DNA from: Sphingomonas glacialis | GTDB lineage: Bacteria > Pseudomonadota > Alphaproteobacteria > Sphingomonadales > Sphingomonadaceae | Direction of reading: 5' to 3' | DNA: 64,000 nucleotides | NCBI RefSeq assembly: GCF_014653575.1 | Contig: NZ_BNAQ01000004.1 | Location: forward strand, 1-64,000 | Part shown: positions 27,090 to 38,141 of the stretch, piece by piece | Layout of the letters: every line of letters starts with the position of its first letter | How positions within the stretch are numbered: the first letter of the stretch is position 1 | Notes under the pieces: model-generated | What the model saw: the letters and a program-made list of their open reading frames with translations, nothing else | What the model was told of the DNA's origin: nothing | The model's database searches: none | Position numbers and translations under genes: made by a program

Positions 27090-28085
27090 TCATGTCTGAC
27101 CACGACTGATCGAACCCGATCCACGGTAACGGGCGATGCCGCGTGCGATGCCCTGCGCGGCTGCGCGTTCGCCAGCGCGTGCGCCTTGCAGCCCGTGACC
27201 GGCGACAAAGCCGCCCGCTGCGGTGACCGCTGCCGCGAATTGGTTGGCGAGCGCCGGGCCGCCGCCGCCGAGTGAGGCGGCGAGGCCGGGAATTTGCAGG
27301 AAGAAAAAGAAGCCCAGCGCGTAGAACGCCAGCACCTTGATTGCCGCTTGGCCGATTTCGTCGTTCTCGGAAATCGTGGTCAGGATGGCTTCGCCGACCT
27401 GCGTGAGAAACAGCGTCAGGACGAGCGCGAAGACGATCAGCATCAGGAAATTGATGCAGGCGCCGAGCCACGCGAAGAAATAGCCGCGCGTGGACTCGAA
27501 CAGCAATGCGGCGACGAAGAGCGGGCCGACAACCGATAGCAGCGCCAACGCAAACAACCCGAACGCGCTGATGACAAAGCCGATTGCGGCACACAGCAGC
27601 GTCGCCACCATGACGAGCACAACGAGAAATCCCGAAAGCACCGCATAGCCGATATCGGGCAGGGTGCCTTGTGTTTCCTGATACGTTGCCGCGATCTTTC
27701 GCATGGTGTTCGCGGTGGTGAAGCCGCTCCCTGCCAGCTTGTCATAGAAGCCACCGAGGCCACCGACGTCCGCGCCGCCCAGCGCCGTTGCGAACTGGCT
27801 TGGCAGCCCACCGAGCGCGAATAGGCCAATCTGCGTTCCGTAGAGCGAGGTAACCGCGAAATAGAGGAAAGCGAGCTGGACGCTGCGATAAACATACTCG
27901 CGGAACGGGTATTGCACCGCCCCGCGCATGATCGCGTAGCCGAGCAGCGAGATGTAGATCACGATGCCGATCCGCAGCGCCGGTGCGACGATCCCGATCA
28001 CCGCCGCGTATTTCCCGACGATGCCCGCGAGCGCGCCGTTCAGCGCCTCGAACATGGTGGTGAAAACGTGGCCAGTGAAGTCCAT
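27090..28085 (-). CDS. virB6: VirB6 inner-membrane channel protein
   Basis: A 331-residue polytopic protein with at least five predicted membrane helices, for example AVIGIVAPALRIGIVIYISL, VLSGFLVVLVMVATLLCAAI and GLFALALLSVVGPLFVAALL. This matches TrbL/VirB6. It forms part of the inner-membrane passage for substrate. The C-terminal tail is Arg- and Gly-rich. It is followed 12 bases later by the small secreted gene. Confidence 0.9.
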   Translation of the reverse strand: MDFTGHVFTTMFEALNGALAGIVGKYAAVIGIVAPALRIGIVIYISLLGYAIMRGAVQYPFREYVYRSVQLAFLYFAVTSLYGTQIGLFALGGLPSQFATALGGADVGGLGGFYDKLAGSGFTTANTMRKIAATYQETQGTLPDIGYAVLSGFLVVLVMVATLLCAAIGFVISAFGLFALALLSVVGPLFVAALLFESTRGYFFAWLGACINFLMLIVFALVLTLFLTQVGEAILTTISENDEIGQAAIKVLAFYALGFFFFLQIPGLAASLGGGGPALANQFAAAVTAAGGFVAGHGLQGARAGERAAAQGIARGIARYRGSGSISRGQT

Positions 28086-28101
28086 GACGTGACTCAGCCT
28101 C

Positions 28102-28362
28102 TCAATTGGAACCGGTGCTTGGCAATTTGATCATTGATTTAGCGAATCCGGCTGCACGACAGTTGGTCGTGACAACCGCTGGTTGCGTTTCTGCGGGTGC
28201 GTTCGCCCCTGACCATTGCCTGCAGATTGCCTGCATCGGCGCGATCTCGGCGGGATGGGCGACATAGTATTTCCATGTCCGCGCGGGCATGTCCGACGGG
28301 GGCGGGGCGGTTCCGCACCCCGCGAGGAGAAGGCCGATCGCCGCAGGCGTTGATCGGATCAC
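28102..28362 (-). CDS. VirB7-like outer-membrane lipoprotein
   Basis: An 86-residue lipoprotein with signal sequence and lipobox LLLAGC at residues 11-16. It is larger than classical VirB7 but sits in the operon between VirB5 and VirB6 and overlaps VirB5 by 4 bases. The extra C-terminal ~60 residues contain two more Cys residues. It probably anchors the outer-membrane core ring, or it may be a VirB7-like entry-exclusion lipoprotein. Confidence 0.7.
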   Translation of the reverse strand: MIRSTPAAIGLLLAGCGTAPPPSDMPARTWKYYVAHPAEIAPMQAICRQWSGANAPAETQPAVVTTNCRAAGFAKSMIKLPSTGSN

Positions 28363-29066
28363 TTTTCACCTCGGTAATAGCGACCCGCCGCGTCCATCTT
28401 TTGCGCCAGCGCCGCCTGACCGGCTGCTGCCCGCTCGCGTTCCTGCGCTTGCTGCTGCAAGGCGATGGCCTGCAAACGAAGCTGGTCATTCTGCATCGCT
28501 GCGGATTCGAGCTGGAGCCGGGCTGAAAGGTCGGCGACCTCCTTCGACGTGCCTGCCGACGCGAGCCGACTCCGCAATTGGTCGAGGCCTTGCGCGCGCG
28601 ACGTCACCGCCGTGCCCATGTTTTCGGCCAGCCCCGCCTGGATACCGATGTTGCGAGCATTCAGGTCGAATGCCGCACGCGATTGGTCCGAACCGCCAAC
28701 ACCCAGTTGCGCGAGCAGGCCGCGATAGACGGCGTCGGCCTTGCCGCGCGCAGCGCCGACGACGTTGAGGTCGCCGGACCCGAACCCTTGCAGCGACGAT
28801 GGAGATGTATCGAGTTGGCGCAGCGCGTCGGTCTTGAGTTGTTGCGCGAGCGCGGGGATGTCGGTGAGCTTGTTCAAATCCTGATAGAGCTTCTGCGCTT
28901 CGGCGATTTGCGTCTTGCCCTGCTCGACCACTTGAAGCGCCTGCCGAACTGCATTGATCTGCTGGAGGAGATTGGCGCTGTCGTGGACCGGCATCCCCTG
29001 CGCGAGTGCGGGGAGCGGCATGGCAATCGCCATTACGGCGGACAGGGCGAAGATCGTTTTCTTCAT
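28359..29066 (-). CDS. virB5: VirB5 minor pilin
   Basis: A 235-residue protein from ATG 29066 (a TTG at 29081 is a longer alternative). It has a signal peptide (IFALSAVMAIAMPLPALAQ) and a mostly helical mature region with VirB5 character (LLQQINAVRQALQVVEQGKT and a C-terminal QLRLQAIALQQQAQERERAA). It is a pilus-tip component that helps contact recipient cells. It overlaps the VirB7-like gene by four bases and follows VirB4 closely. Confidence 0.88.
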   Translation of the reverse strand: MKKTIFALSAVMAIAMPLPALAQGMPVHDSANLLQQINAVRQALQVVEQGKTQIAEAQKLYQDLNKLTDIPALAQQLKTDALRQLDTSPSSLQGFGSGDLNVVGAARGKADAVYRGLLAQLGVGGSDQSRAAFDLNARNIGIQAGLAENMGTAVTSRAQGLDQLRSRLASAGTSKEVADLSARLQLESAAMQNDQLRLQAIALQQQAQERERAAAGQAALAQKMDAAGRYYRGEK

Positions 29067-29077
29067 GTGACTGTCTT

Positions 29078-31483
29078 TCAACTTGGCCGCCGCCGTTGGT
29101 GGAACAGCGGCAGCCAGACGGCGGGATCGGTGCCGACTTCCGCGATGATTTCATCGACGATCGCGGTGGTTTCCGCACGACCGGACAGGACCGCCAACGC
29201 CTCGTCGAGGCCGCTCAGGTCGAGCTCGACCACAACGCTATCGTGACCCTGCTTGACCAGAAACTTGTGGCTTTCGGGCGCAAGGTCTTCGCGGACGAGC
29301 TTGAACTCGGCCTCGCTCAGCGCGAACCCGTCGACATAATCGCGCCGCGCACCGAACGGGTTCGGCAGCATGATCTTGGTGGCGACCTGTTCGAGGATCG
29401 AATGGCTGATGTCGCTCTTGAGCGCATCGGCGGGTGACTGGGTTGCAAACACCAGCACCGCGTTGCGCTTCCGATACGTCTTCAAGCCGTCCTGCGCGAA
29501 GCTGCGGAAGGCGTCGTCGCCGAGCGCCTTCCAGAATTCGTCGATGCAGATAATCATCCGCTCACCGGTAAGAAGCTGGTCGATGCGGTGAAACAGGTAG
29601 AGCATGACCGGCGTGCGAATGTCGGCATTGTCGAGGAAGTCGGTCATGTCGAAGCCGACGAACCGCGAATTCAGCGTCATTGAATCGGCCGGATTGTCGA
29701 ACACCCAGCCGAGCGAACCTTCCGAAGTCCACTTTTCCAAACGCGCGCCGACGCCGCTGGCATCCTTCATCCCGAGCATCGAGCGCAACGCGCTGAGCGA
29801 GCGGCTGGCGACGTCGAGTTTCATGACCGCGTTGATGCCGTCTTCGATCAGCCGTTCTTCCTGCACTGTGATCGGCTTGCCGTCGGCACGCACGAGCTGA
29901 CGGACGAATGAGGACAGGAAGGTCTTGTCTTCGGGAGCGTTCGCGAGTGCCTTCAACGGCGAGAAACCGGTCGGGACGCCATTGTGGAGCGCCAGATAAG
30001 TGCCGCCGCTTGCCTGTACGAAGATCTGTGCGCCTCGGTCCTTATCGATGAAGATTTGCCGCGCGCCGGTCTTTTCGGCCTGCGCCATCAGGAAGTTCAG
30101 CAGCACGGTCTTGCCGCCGCCCGAGGGGCCGATGATGAGCGTGTGGCCGAGATCGCCTTTGTGGAAACTGAAGAAATAAGGGCTGCGCGCGGTGGTTTTG
30201 AGCAACGCAACCGCGTCGCCCCAGTAGTTGCCGGCCGCCTGTCCCGCAGGGAAGGTATGCAGTGGCGCGAACGCGGCGAAGTTCAGCGAGGTGATCGGGG
30301 CAGGGCGTGCCCGCCACGCGAAATTGCCGACGAGCTGCGACCAATAGGCCGCTTCGAGTGCCGCGCCTTCGCGCGCGGCGACCATGCCGGTATCAGCGAG
30401 CGCGGCGCGCGCGACCGACATGTGTTCGCGCAGCGCCTTCAACGAGTCGGCATAAACCGCCAGCGTGAAGTGATGATCGCCCAGCACGAAGCGGTTCGAC
30501 ATCAGATCGTCGCCCGCATCGATGAGTTCGTCGGCCTGGCTGATCGCGCGGTCGCCGGCATTGTCCATCTGCGTCATCCGCAGCCGGAACTTCTCGGTCG
30601 CAGTAGCGCGCCCGAGGAACGAGAAGGATTGCGTGAGGACGAACCCGAAATCGACCGACAGCAAGGACTCGAACTGGCGCGGCGTAGTCTGCGCCGGGTA
30701 TTCGCGAATGCCGAATATTCCGCCGAATGCCGACGCGTCCGCGTCGCGCACTTCGATGGTTTCAGCACCAAAGATCGTTCGCGAGCGGTAGAGCGCACCG
30801 CCCAAGTGTCCGCGTACGACGGGGACACGGCGGTGGCGACCGGTCATCACCATGTCGGCGACTTCCATCGTTTCAGAAAACATCAGCCCGCGATGCTCGT
30901 AGATCGCACAGCGGCGCGGTTCGCAGCGTGCCATCAGTTTCTCGAAATCGCGGCCTTTGTCGTCGAGCAATTCGACAAGCGCTTCGTCGAGCATTGGACC
31001 TTGCTGCTTGCCCGACGACACCTTGCGCTTGAACAGCTGGATGAACTTGTCGCCGCTCGTTGCTGCGGGCCGCATGACGAGCGTTACGAAGAAGCGGTTG
31101 ATGAACATCCGCTCCCTGTTCATTCGTTCGAAATAGGCCCGGTCGAGATCGGCAGCGAAGCCCGACTTGAACTTGCCGCCGGGATATTGTTCGACGCGCA
31201 TCCGTATCAGGTGCGTCCAGATCGACAGCCGCTCGTCGTGGAGGTTCCGGAACATCCCGTTGAGCTTGGTATGCCAGTCGTTGAGGTCGCGGACGTCGGC
31301 CGTCTCGAACGCGCGGCCTTGCAGCTCGAACGTCAGCATGATGTCGCCGGAATCGAGCACCACCATGTCTTCGTTGATATGGCGCGCATATGGCAGGAAC
31401 TTCGCGGGCGTCACCTCGCGCTGCGCCACCTTGAGCGGCACAGCTCCAGCACCGAGCAGGCTTGAGGCGAGCGCCTTAGCCAT
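29078..31483 (-). CDS. virB4: VirB4 secretion ATPase
   Basis: An 801-residue ATPase of the VirB4/CagE family: N-terminal domain (REVTPAKFLPYARHINEDMV), Walker A (IIGPSGGGKTVLLNF) near residue 445 and Walker B (MIICIDEFWKALGD) near residue 650. It drives pilin extraction and substrate transport. It overlaps VirB3 by 8 bases. Confidence 0.96.
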   Translation of the reverse strand: MAKALASSLLGAGAVPLKVAQREVTPAKFLPYARHINEDMVVLDSGDIMLTFELQGRAFETADVRDLNDWHTKLNGMFRNLHDERLSIWTHLIRMRVEQYPGGKFKSGFAADLDRAYFERMNRERMFINRFFVTLVMRPAATSGDKFIQLFKRKVSSGKQQGPMLDEALVELLDDKGRDFEKLMARCEPRRCAIYEHRGLMFSETMEVADMVMTGRHRRVPVVRGHLGGALYRSRTIFGAETIEVRDADASAFGGIFGIREYPAQTTPRQFESLLSVDFGFVLTQSFSFLGRATATEKFRLRMTQMDNAGDRAISQADELIDAGDDLMSNRFVLGDHHFTLAVYADSLKALREHMSVARAALADTGMVAAREGAALEAAYWSQLVGNFAWRARPAPITSLNFAAFAPLHTFPAGQAAGNYWGDAVALLKTTARSPYFFSFHKGDLGHTLIIGPSGGGKTVLLNFLMAQAEKTGARQIFIDKDRGAQIFVQASGGTYLALHNGVPTGFSPLKALANAPEDKTFLSSFVRQLVRADGKPITVQEERLIEDGINAVMKLDVASRSLSALRSMLGMKDASGVGARLEKWTSEGSLGWVFDNPADSMTLNSRFVGFDMTDFLDNADIRTPVMLYLFHRIDQLLTGERMIICIDEFWKALGDDAFRSFAQDGLKTYRKRNAVLVFATQSPADALKSDISHSILEQVATKIMLPNPFGARRDYVDGFALSEAEFKLVREDLAPESHKFLVKQGHDSVVVELDLSGLDEALAVLSGRAETTAIVDEIIAEVGTDPAVWLPLFHQRRRPS

Positions 31484-31820
31484 TTCTACCGAAGCCTTTG
31501 CGACGCAGGCCAGTCAGGGGGAGGGGCGTGTAACTGCTCCCGCCCCAGAACGACCGGTTGCGGTTGCCGAGCTTGGTCCGGCCCCACAGGAACAGCAGGC
31601 GAAAGGCGTTGACGTCGTGCCGGACGATCAGCCGCGAGATCGAATAGCCGAAGGCGACGACGATCGCGGCATAGACCGGACTGTTGCTCCAGATCAGCAC
31701 CGACGCGCTGGAAATGAGCAACAATACCGCCGCCTCGATCGGGATGCCCGCCCATAGCGCGGGGCGCGTTACCGCGAGGAACAGCGGGTTCTTGACCAGG
31801 GTTTCGATGCCGTCGTTCAT
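31476..31820 (-). CDS. virB3: VirB3 inner-membrane protein
   Basis: A 114-residue protein. The N-terminus (ETLVKNPLFLAVTRPALWAG) is characteristic of VirB3, followed by one or two membrane helices (AAVLLLISSASVLIW, AAIVVAFGYSISRL). ATG 31820 lies 5 bases after the VirB2 stop. VirB3 works with VirB4 in pilus biogenesis; in some systems the two are fused, but here they are separate and overlap by 8 bases. Confidence 0.92.
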   Translation of the reverse strand: MNDGIETLVKNPLFLAVTRPALWAGIPIEAAVLLLISSASVLIWSNSPVYAAIVVAFGYSISRLIVRHDVNAFRLLFLWGRTKLGNRNRSFWGGSSYTPLPLTGLRRKGFGRNG

Positions 31821-31825
31821 CTGGG

Positions 31826-32191
31826 TCAGCCCGCGATCAGGCCGACGATCGAATCCGCCGAAAAGACAATGGCGATGCCGATGATGACGGTGACGAGAAC
31901 GGTCGTAGAGGCTCGGCCGGTGAACCAGAGCAGGCCGCAGACAATGACGGCGATTACGGCAAGCGTTCGTAGCAGCGTTGAGGAAAGCAGCGCGCGTACC
32001 TTGCCGGCAAAACTCTCGAGGTTCTGAGCATAGGCGGGATCGGGATTGAAGACCGAAACGACCACGACGAGCGCGAGCGCAACGCTCCACATGATTAAGC
32101 CCTGGCGGCGCGGCGACATGGACGCAAAGTGGGCTGTCCATGTCGAACGCCACGTCCCGATACCGCGCCCGGCTTTGCTCAACGTGTCCAT
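31826..32191 (-). CDS. virB2: VirB2 major pilin
   Basis: A 121-residue prepilin from ATG 32191. A long cationic leader (MDTLSKAGRGIGTW) and hydrophobic signal end in DPAYAQ, followed by the mature pilin of about 70 residues with two membrane helices (TLAVIAVIVCGLLWFTGRA and VLVTVIIGIAIVFSADSIVG). The gene overlaps the end of the transglycosylase gene by 13 bases. It forms the conjugative pilus. Confidence 0.92.
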   Translation of the reverse strand: MDTLSKAGRGIGTWRSTWTAHFASMSPRRQGLIMWSVALALVVVVSVFNPDPAYAQNLESFAGKVRALLSSTLLRTLAVIAVIVCGLLWFTGRASTTVLVTVIIGIAIVFSADSIVGLIAG

Positions 32192-32856
32192 AGGATCGAC
32201 CCTTCGTGTCTGGCGGAGTGGGTAGGTGCCGTGCGATTGTAGGCAGCGCGCTCGAAGACGTTCCACGCGGGCGGCGGCGAGATCATCGCCGTTTCGACCG
32301 AGCGAGCTTCGTTCTCTTCGAGGATCGCGCTCCGGACATCGGCATTTGCCGCTACCAATCGCGGCGCAGCGCGCAGGTCACTAGGCGCGCGGTCAGTCGC
32401 TCCGGCATTGCCGACCACCTTGGCGACATACCCGTTGCGAAAGCCGCGCGAGGCGTCGCCGGTGTTATACATTGAGAGCGCCAGACGCAGAGCTGTCTGC
32501 GGGTGTCGGCCCTCGGCCACTGCCCGGTAACTTTCAGACAGGACACGCCCGAGAGCGGTGATGTTGGTGCAGGGGTCGAAGACCGTTTCCCAGGTCAGGC
32601 CGAGCTTTCGCATGTTGCGCGAGTTGATCTGGCCGAGTCCGAGATCGACCGAATATCCGGCCGCTACATATCGCTGCGCGATTGAAATCGCATCGGCTAC
32701 GCTTTTCGGGCTCGCAGGCTGCCTCGCGCCGTTAACGTTGAGGGCCCACGGGTCACCGTGGCTTTCAGTCTGAACGATAGCAGCCACGGTTTGCGGCGCT
32801 ACATTTGGAGCACACTGCGACGCCAATCCCAGGATGGCTGTCGCAGCGTAGCCCAT
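32179..32856 (-). CDS. virB1: VirB1 lytic transglycosylase
   Basis: A 225-residue SLT-type enzyme. The catalytic Glu lies in IVQTESHGDPWALN (about residue 31), and the family motifs GLGQINSRNM and ALSMYNTGD follow. It opens peptidoglycan for assembly of the secretion channel. Its start shares a base with the stop of a 39-codon ORF (TGATG), so translation may depend on that ORF. Unlike most VirB1 proteins, no long signal peptide is obvious; the start (MGYAATAILGLASQC) is only weakly hydrophobic. Confidence 0.9.
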   Translation of the reverse strand: MGYAATAILGLASQCAPNVAPQTVAAIVQTESHGDPWALNVNGARQPASPKSVADAISIAQRYVAAGYSVDLGLGQINSRNMRKLGLTWETVFDPCTNITALGRVLSESYRAVAEGRHPQTALRLALSMYNTGDASRGFRNGYVAKVVGNAGATDRAPSDLRAAPRLVAANADVRSAILEENEARSVETAMISPPPAWNVFERAAYNRTAPTHSARHEGSILWTR

Positions 32857-32975
32857 CAGGAAATACTGCCGTAGCGGTCACGGGCGCTGGTTAGCAAGAT
32901 TGCTAGAGTCATCCGGAACTCGGCGGTGGCCGCCGGCTGGCTTGTGATATTGGTCCTTATGCCGATGCTCGCCAT
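32856..32975 (-). CDS. 39-aa ORF coupled to virB1
   Basis: This ORF is too short for routine gene calling. ATG 32975 has a near-perfect ribosome binding site (GAGGAGGT, 6 bases away), and its TGA overlaps the virB1 ATG in TGATG. The peptide begins MASIGIRTNITSQ and contains a hydrophobic stretch (MTLAILLTS). virB1 itself has no good ribosome binding site, so this ORF may serve as a translational leader for the whole VirB operon. No homology is recognised. Confidence 0.55.
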   Translation of the reverse strand: MASIGIRTNITSQPAATAEFRMTLAILLTSARDRYGSIS

Positions 32976-32989
32976 CGCCTGACCTCCTC

Positions 32990-33013
32990 AAGTGAAATTA
33001 CCATATATCACTT
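32990..33013. promoter_or_regulatory. Dyad operator candidate upstream of the VirB operon
   Basis: AAGTGA (32990-32995) and TCACTT (33008-33013) form an inverted repeat with a 12-base AT-rich centre. It lies directly upstream of the strong ribosome binding site that starts the VirB operon and would overlap a weak promoter (minus-strand TTGCAC, then TATGGT 16 bases later). A repressor binding here could control conjugation; no regulator is identified. Confidence 0.45.
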
Positions 33014-33041
33014 AGGATTTAGTGCAAGGCGCTGTTTCAGT

Positions 33042-33371
33042 CTATTTTATGGATGCCCCCTTGTGCGGAAATAAAATTATACGTCCGTTATAATCGTAGG
33101 TATCGCAGACGTGACGAACCGCCGATACGATCGAGCTATAACTCTTGAGTTTGCGTTTGTCGTAATGGCACACGACATGCTCATGACCGGCCTTCCAGCT
33201 TATCCCGAGCTTTAGATACCAGGTGCAGTCTTCGCGCTGGAGGATTTTTACAGATTCAATTTCACCGGCAGGTGGTCGAAACGTTGTCAATTCCCTTTCC
33301 AGTATTAGCGGCTCGTCCATCTCACTGTCTCTCCCCCGATCAGCTAAAACAGGTAATTTCGCTGCCGTCAC
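33042..33371 (-). CDS. Small protein of unknown function upstream of the VirB operon
   Basis: The full frame starts with GTG 33371, overlapping the previous ORF stop in GTGA, and gives 109 residues. An internal ATG at 33320 with a good site (GGGGGAGAG, 8 bases upstream) gives 93 residues and may be the true start. The protein is mixed alpha/beta with aromatic-rich segments (DCTWYLKLGISWKAGHEHVV, CDTYDYNGRIILFP). I recognise no family. Position upstream of a conjugation operon suggests a regulator or accessory factor, but this is inference. Confidence 0.55.
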   Translation of the reverse strand: MTAAKLPVLADRGRDSEMDEPLILERELTTFRPPAGEIESVKILQREDCTWYLKLGISWKAGHEHVVCHYDKRKLKSYSSIVSAVRHVCDTYDYNGRIILFPHKGASIK

Positions 33372-33520
33372 GACTCGATCACCTCGGCAGCGAAATCACT
33401 TATAATCGCTTTGGGGGTTTGCGCTGCGGCAATCATTGAGCACCTCGCAGCGCGACGCGATTTCACGCGCTGAGACAGGCCGATCGATGACGGTGACAGT
33501 TGCCTATATCGGACGATCAT
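33368..33520 (-). CDS. 50-aa ORF under a structured leader
   Basis: A short, basic protein (MIVRYRQLSPSSIGLSQRVK start, then AARCSMIAAAQTPKAIISD). ATG 33520 has GGAGG seven bases upstream, and the stop overlaps the next start in GTGA. The Shine-Dalgarno itself lies in a 6-bp stem (GCCTCC/GGAGGC) at the end of the strongly structured region 33526-33676. That arrangement suggests regulated translation. No family recognised. Confidence 0.45.
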   Translation of the reverse strand: MIVRYRQLSPSSIGLSQRVKSRRAARCSMIAAAQTPKAIISDFAAEVIES

Positions 33521-33525
33521 TGCCG

Positions 33526-33676
33526 GCCTCCTCACATTAGGGAGGCGTCACCCGAGCCGGGTGTTAGTAACCTGGACTCGCGCACAGGCGCTGCCGCCTT
33601 TGGGCAGAGCCTTGGACATGCGCGACAGCCACCCGGCCAGCGAAGCTGACCGGTCGCGAGATTCCGAGGTTACTAA
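33526..33676 (-). ncRNA. Candidate structured RNA/regulatory leader (undescribed)
   Basis: A closing stem of about 19 bp joins TTAGTAACCT (33564-33573) to AGGTTACTAA (33667-33676), then GGA/TCC, then CTCGCG (33577-33582) to CGCGAG (33655-33660), broken only by 1-2 base bulges. Inside are two hairpins: AGGC-G-CTGCC with GGCAG-A-GCCT (33586-33612), and CCGG-C-CAGC-GAA-GCTG-A-CCGG (33633-33653). Together they make a three-way junction. On the minus strand this is followed by a short ACCCG/CGGGT hairpin (33550-33562) and then GCCTCC/GGAGGC (33541-33546 with 33526-33531), which holds the ribosome binding site of the 50-aa ORF. The minus-strand reading therefore looks like a riboregulator leader for the transfer region. 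I do not recognise the motif; a DNA-level role (attachment or replication site) is possible. Strand is inferred. Confidence 0.5.
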
Positions 33677-33892
33677 GCCTCACAGTCGGGTTTCACCGCA
33701 CTGCATGGCAACTTTGGCGGTTGCTGCACAAAAGTTCAATGGGCCGGAGTCGGCCGACCACTCCGATCGCAAATGCAGCCAGAGCGGGGCAGCCAGATTT
33801 GCACCATCAGGGGTGTGAGGCTGATCCGTGCATGGTGTCGCAGCCTCGATCATGCTCTGAACTGTTGCCGGTCTCGTAGGCACCAGGTTAAG

Positions 33893-34327
33893 CTAGCGAA
33901 AGAGCACGAAGGTCGCGAACGCGGTGGCGACGAGGGTGCGGTCTTCGCCGTTTTCCGCGTACAGGTCGGCCGTCGCAGTGGCGAGCCGGCCGCCAGCGTG
34001 GATGGAGCGTCCGAATGCACGAATTCGTTCGCCGATGGTGGGCGCCAGCAAGTGTAGCGTATAGCTCGACGTTACGATGGCGCCCGCCACCGACGCCACT
34101 GCATAACCGCAGACATTGTCGGCCAAGCTGCCGATGACCCCGCCGTGGACGGTCCCACGATGTTGGGTGAGGTCGGGTCGGATCGGCATCACCAATTCAG
34201 CCTCTCCCTACCAGCAGTGAACCAACTGTACACCGAGAAAGGAAATGAAGGGCGATGCTCGGACAGACCGTGCGCAAATATAGTCAAGCATAGCCTCAGC
34301 GCTGTCGGGCAAATCGGGCTTGGTCAT
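33893..34327 (-). pseudogene. PaaI-type hotdog thioesterase with an amber stop
   Basis: The frame from ATG 34327 to the stop at 33893 encodes a 144-codon hotdog thioesterase of normal length, but codon 40 (34208-34210) is TAG. Before the stop: ASPFISFLGVQLVHCW. After it, in the same frame: GEAELVMPIRPDLTQHRGTV, then the catalytic HGG motif (HGGVIGSLADNVCGYA). The two halves align as one continuous family member, so only one codon is damaged. Reinitiation at TTG 34195 would give a truncated protein lacking the first strand and helix. The family hydrolyses acyl-CoA thioesters. An IS630-type element inserted 46 bases upstream of its start probably also separated it from its promoter. Confidence 0.85.
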
Positions 34328-34637
34328 CGTTGGTCTGCCCAAGGGCGAGCAATCAGCAAGGTCGAAGGGTCTAGAGCGGTTTCTCACCGTGCTGAATCAA
34401 AAAGGGATTCCCGCCGCCGTGGTTTCCTGATTCAGGATCCATGCCGGTGGAGGAGGCTGGCATGGACGGCGCGAGCATTATCGGTAGATCTTCGGGATAG
34501 TGCGGCGCGACGATCAGGGTGAGAACGCGCGACAACCAGGATGAGGATCGGGAGGGGCTGCGGCGGCGCAGGGCGTAGCCCGGAGCCGACGCAGCCCCTC
34601 CCGATTGCGCGTTCCTGAGGGGGCGTGCCGCTGATGA

Positions 34638-37033
<2,396 letters not shown>

Positions 37034-37138
37034 ATCTTGCCAGCGACAAACAGACCCGCCATCCCTGTCGCGCCGCGACAATCAGTTCTCATCCTGATTG
37101 TCGCGCTTCTCACCCAGATTGTCGCGCCACAGGGATAG

Positions 37139-37996
37139 AGTTGTAACGGCGATCGCAGGGGGTCTGTCACGTCGGCAGGCCGCGGTACGGTTCGGTGTCA
37201 GCGCTGCGATCGCCGTCCGATGGCAGTAGCGTGCAAGCCAGTACGGAACGCCGGCGCCACAGCAGCAGGGCGGAGATCGACGGACGATGAGGATCGAGGC
37301 GCATGCCGAGTTGATTCTGGAGGCTTACAAGGCGACGCCAGACATCACCTTGGCCGAGTTGCAGGCACTTCTGGCCGATCACGGTACCGAGGTCGCACTC
37401 GGCACGATATGGCGGTTCTTCGCGCGGCGCGGGATCACGCGCAAAAAAAGACAGCGCACGCGACCGAGCAGGATCGTCCCGACATCCTGAAGCGGCGCGA
37501 GAAATGGTTCGACGGTCAGCTCGATCTCGATCCCGAGCAGCTCATCTTCATCGATGAGACCTGGGCATCGACAAACATGGCGCGTCGCTATGGCAGGAAG
37601 CCACGCGGTGAACGATTGCGGGCCGGCGTGCCGCACGGGCACTGGGTTCTCGATGGGCCGATGAACGGTGATGCCTTTACCACCTACGTGACCCGCGTGC
37701 GTGTGCCCGAACTCTCACCTGGCAACCTCGTCATCATGGACAACCTGTCGAGCCATAAGGCGCCGGCCGTGCGCGCCGCCATCGAAGCCGCAGGTGCCAG
37801 GCTCCTGTTGCTTCCGCCCTACGGCCCCGACTTCAACCCTATCGAGATGGCCTTCTCAAAACTGAAGGCACACCTGCGAAAGGCGGCCGAGCGGACCATC
37901 CACGGCCTCTGGAATGCCATCGGCCGCATCGTCGACCTCTACTCGCCCCAGGAATGCTCGAACTATTTCGCAGCCGCAGGTAACGATGCAGCCTGA
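37139..37996 (+). pseudogene. IS630-family transposase remnant (3' part)
   Basis: The N-terminal helix-turn-helix is split across the IS21 insertion: ARALSVDLRDR reads across 34469-34500 and 37139 onward, continuing GGLSRRQAAVRFGVSAA before a TAG stop at about 37226. The rest is readable in another frame as LAELQALLADHGTEVALGTI, then after a frameshift near 37450 as EQLIFIDETWASTNMARRYG and the catalytic end IEMAFSKLKAHLRKAAERT. About 17 residues are missing between HGHW and VLDGPMNGDAF. Frameshift, stop, deletion and insertion make this transposase inactive. Confidence 0.88.
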
Positions 37997-38141
37997 TCAG
38001 AAACCGCTCTAGCTCGCGATTTTTGGCTCATCGCCGATTGGCATCGCCGTACACAGCACGCTGCCACATTCGTCTCACAACGCCTCCAAATCGGCACCTT
38101 CAGGCGATCAGTTTCTGGCGAAGGGATGAGCGGCCAGGAAC

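Noticed and set aside
32990..33013. Rho-independent terminator upstream of virB1
   Set aside because: The arms are only 6 bp with a 12-base AT-rich centre and no following T-run in the transcript direction; an operator is more likely.
33563..33677. Integron attC site as an explanation for the 33.56-33.68 kb inverted repeat
   Set aside because: The arms TTAGTAACCT/AGGTTACTAA do not contain the RYYYAAC and GTTRRRY core pattern, and there is no gene-cassette array nearby.
33680..33883. 67-residue minus-strand ORF after the structured region
   Set aside because: No ribosome binding site, no family features and biased composition; treated as non-coding.
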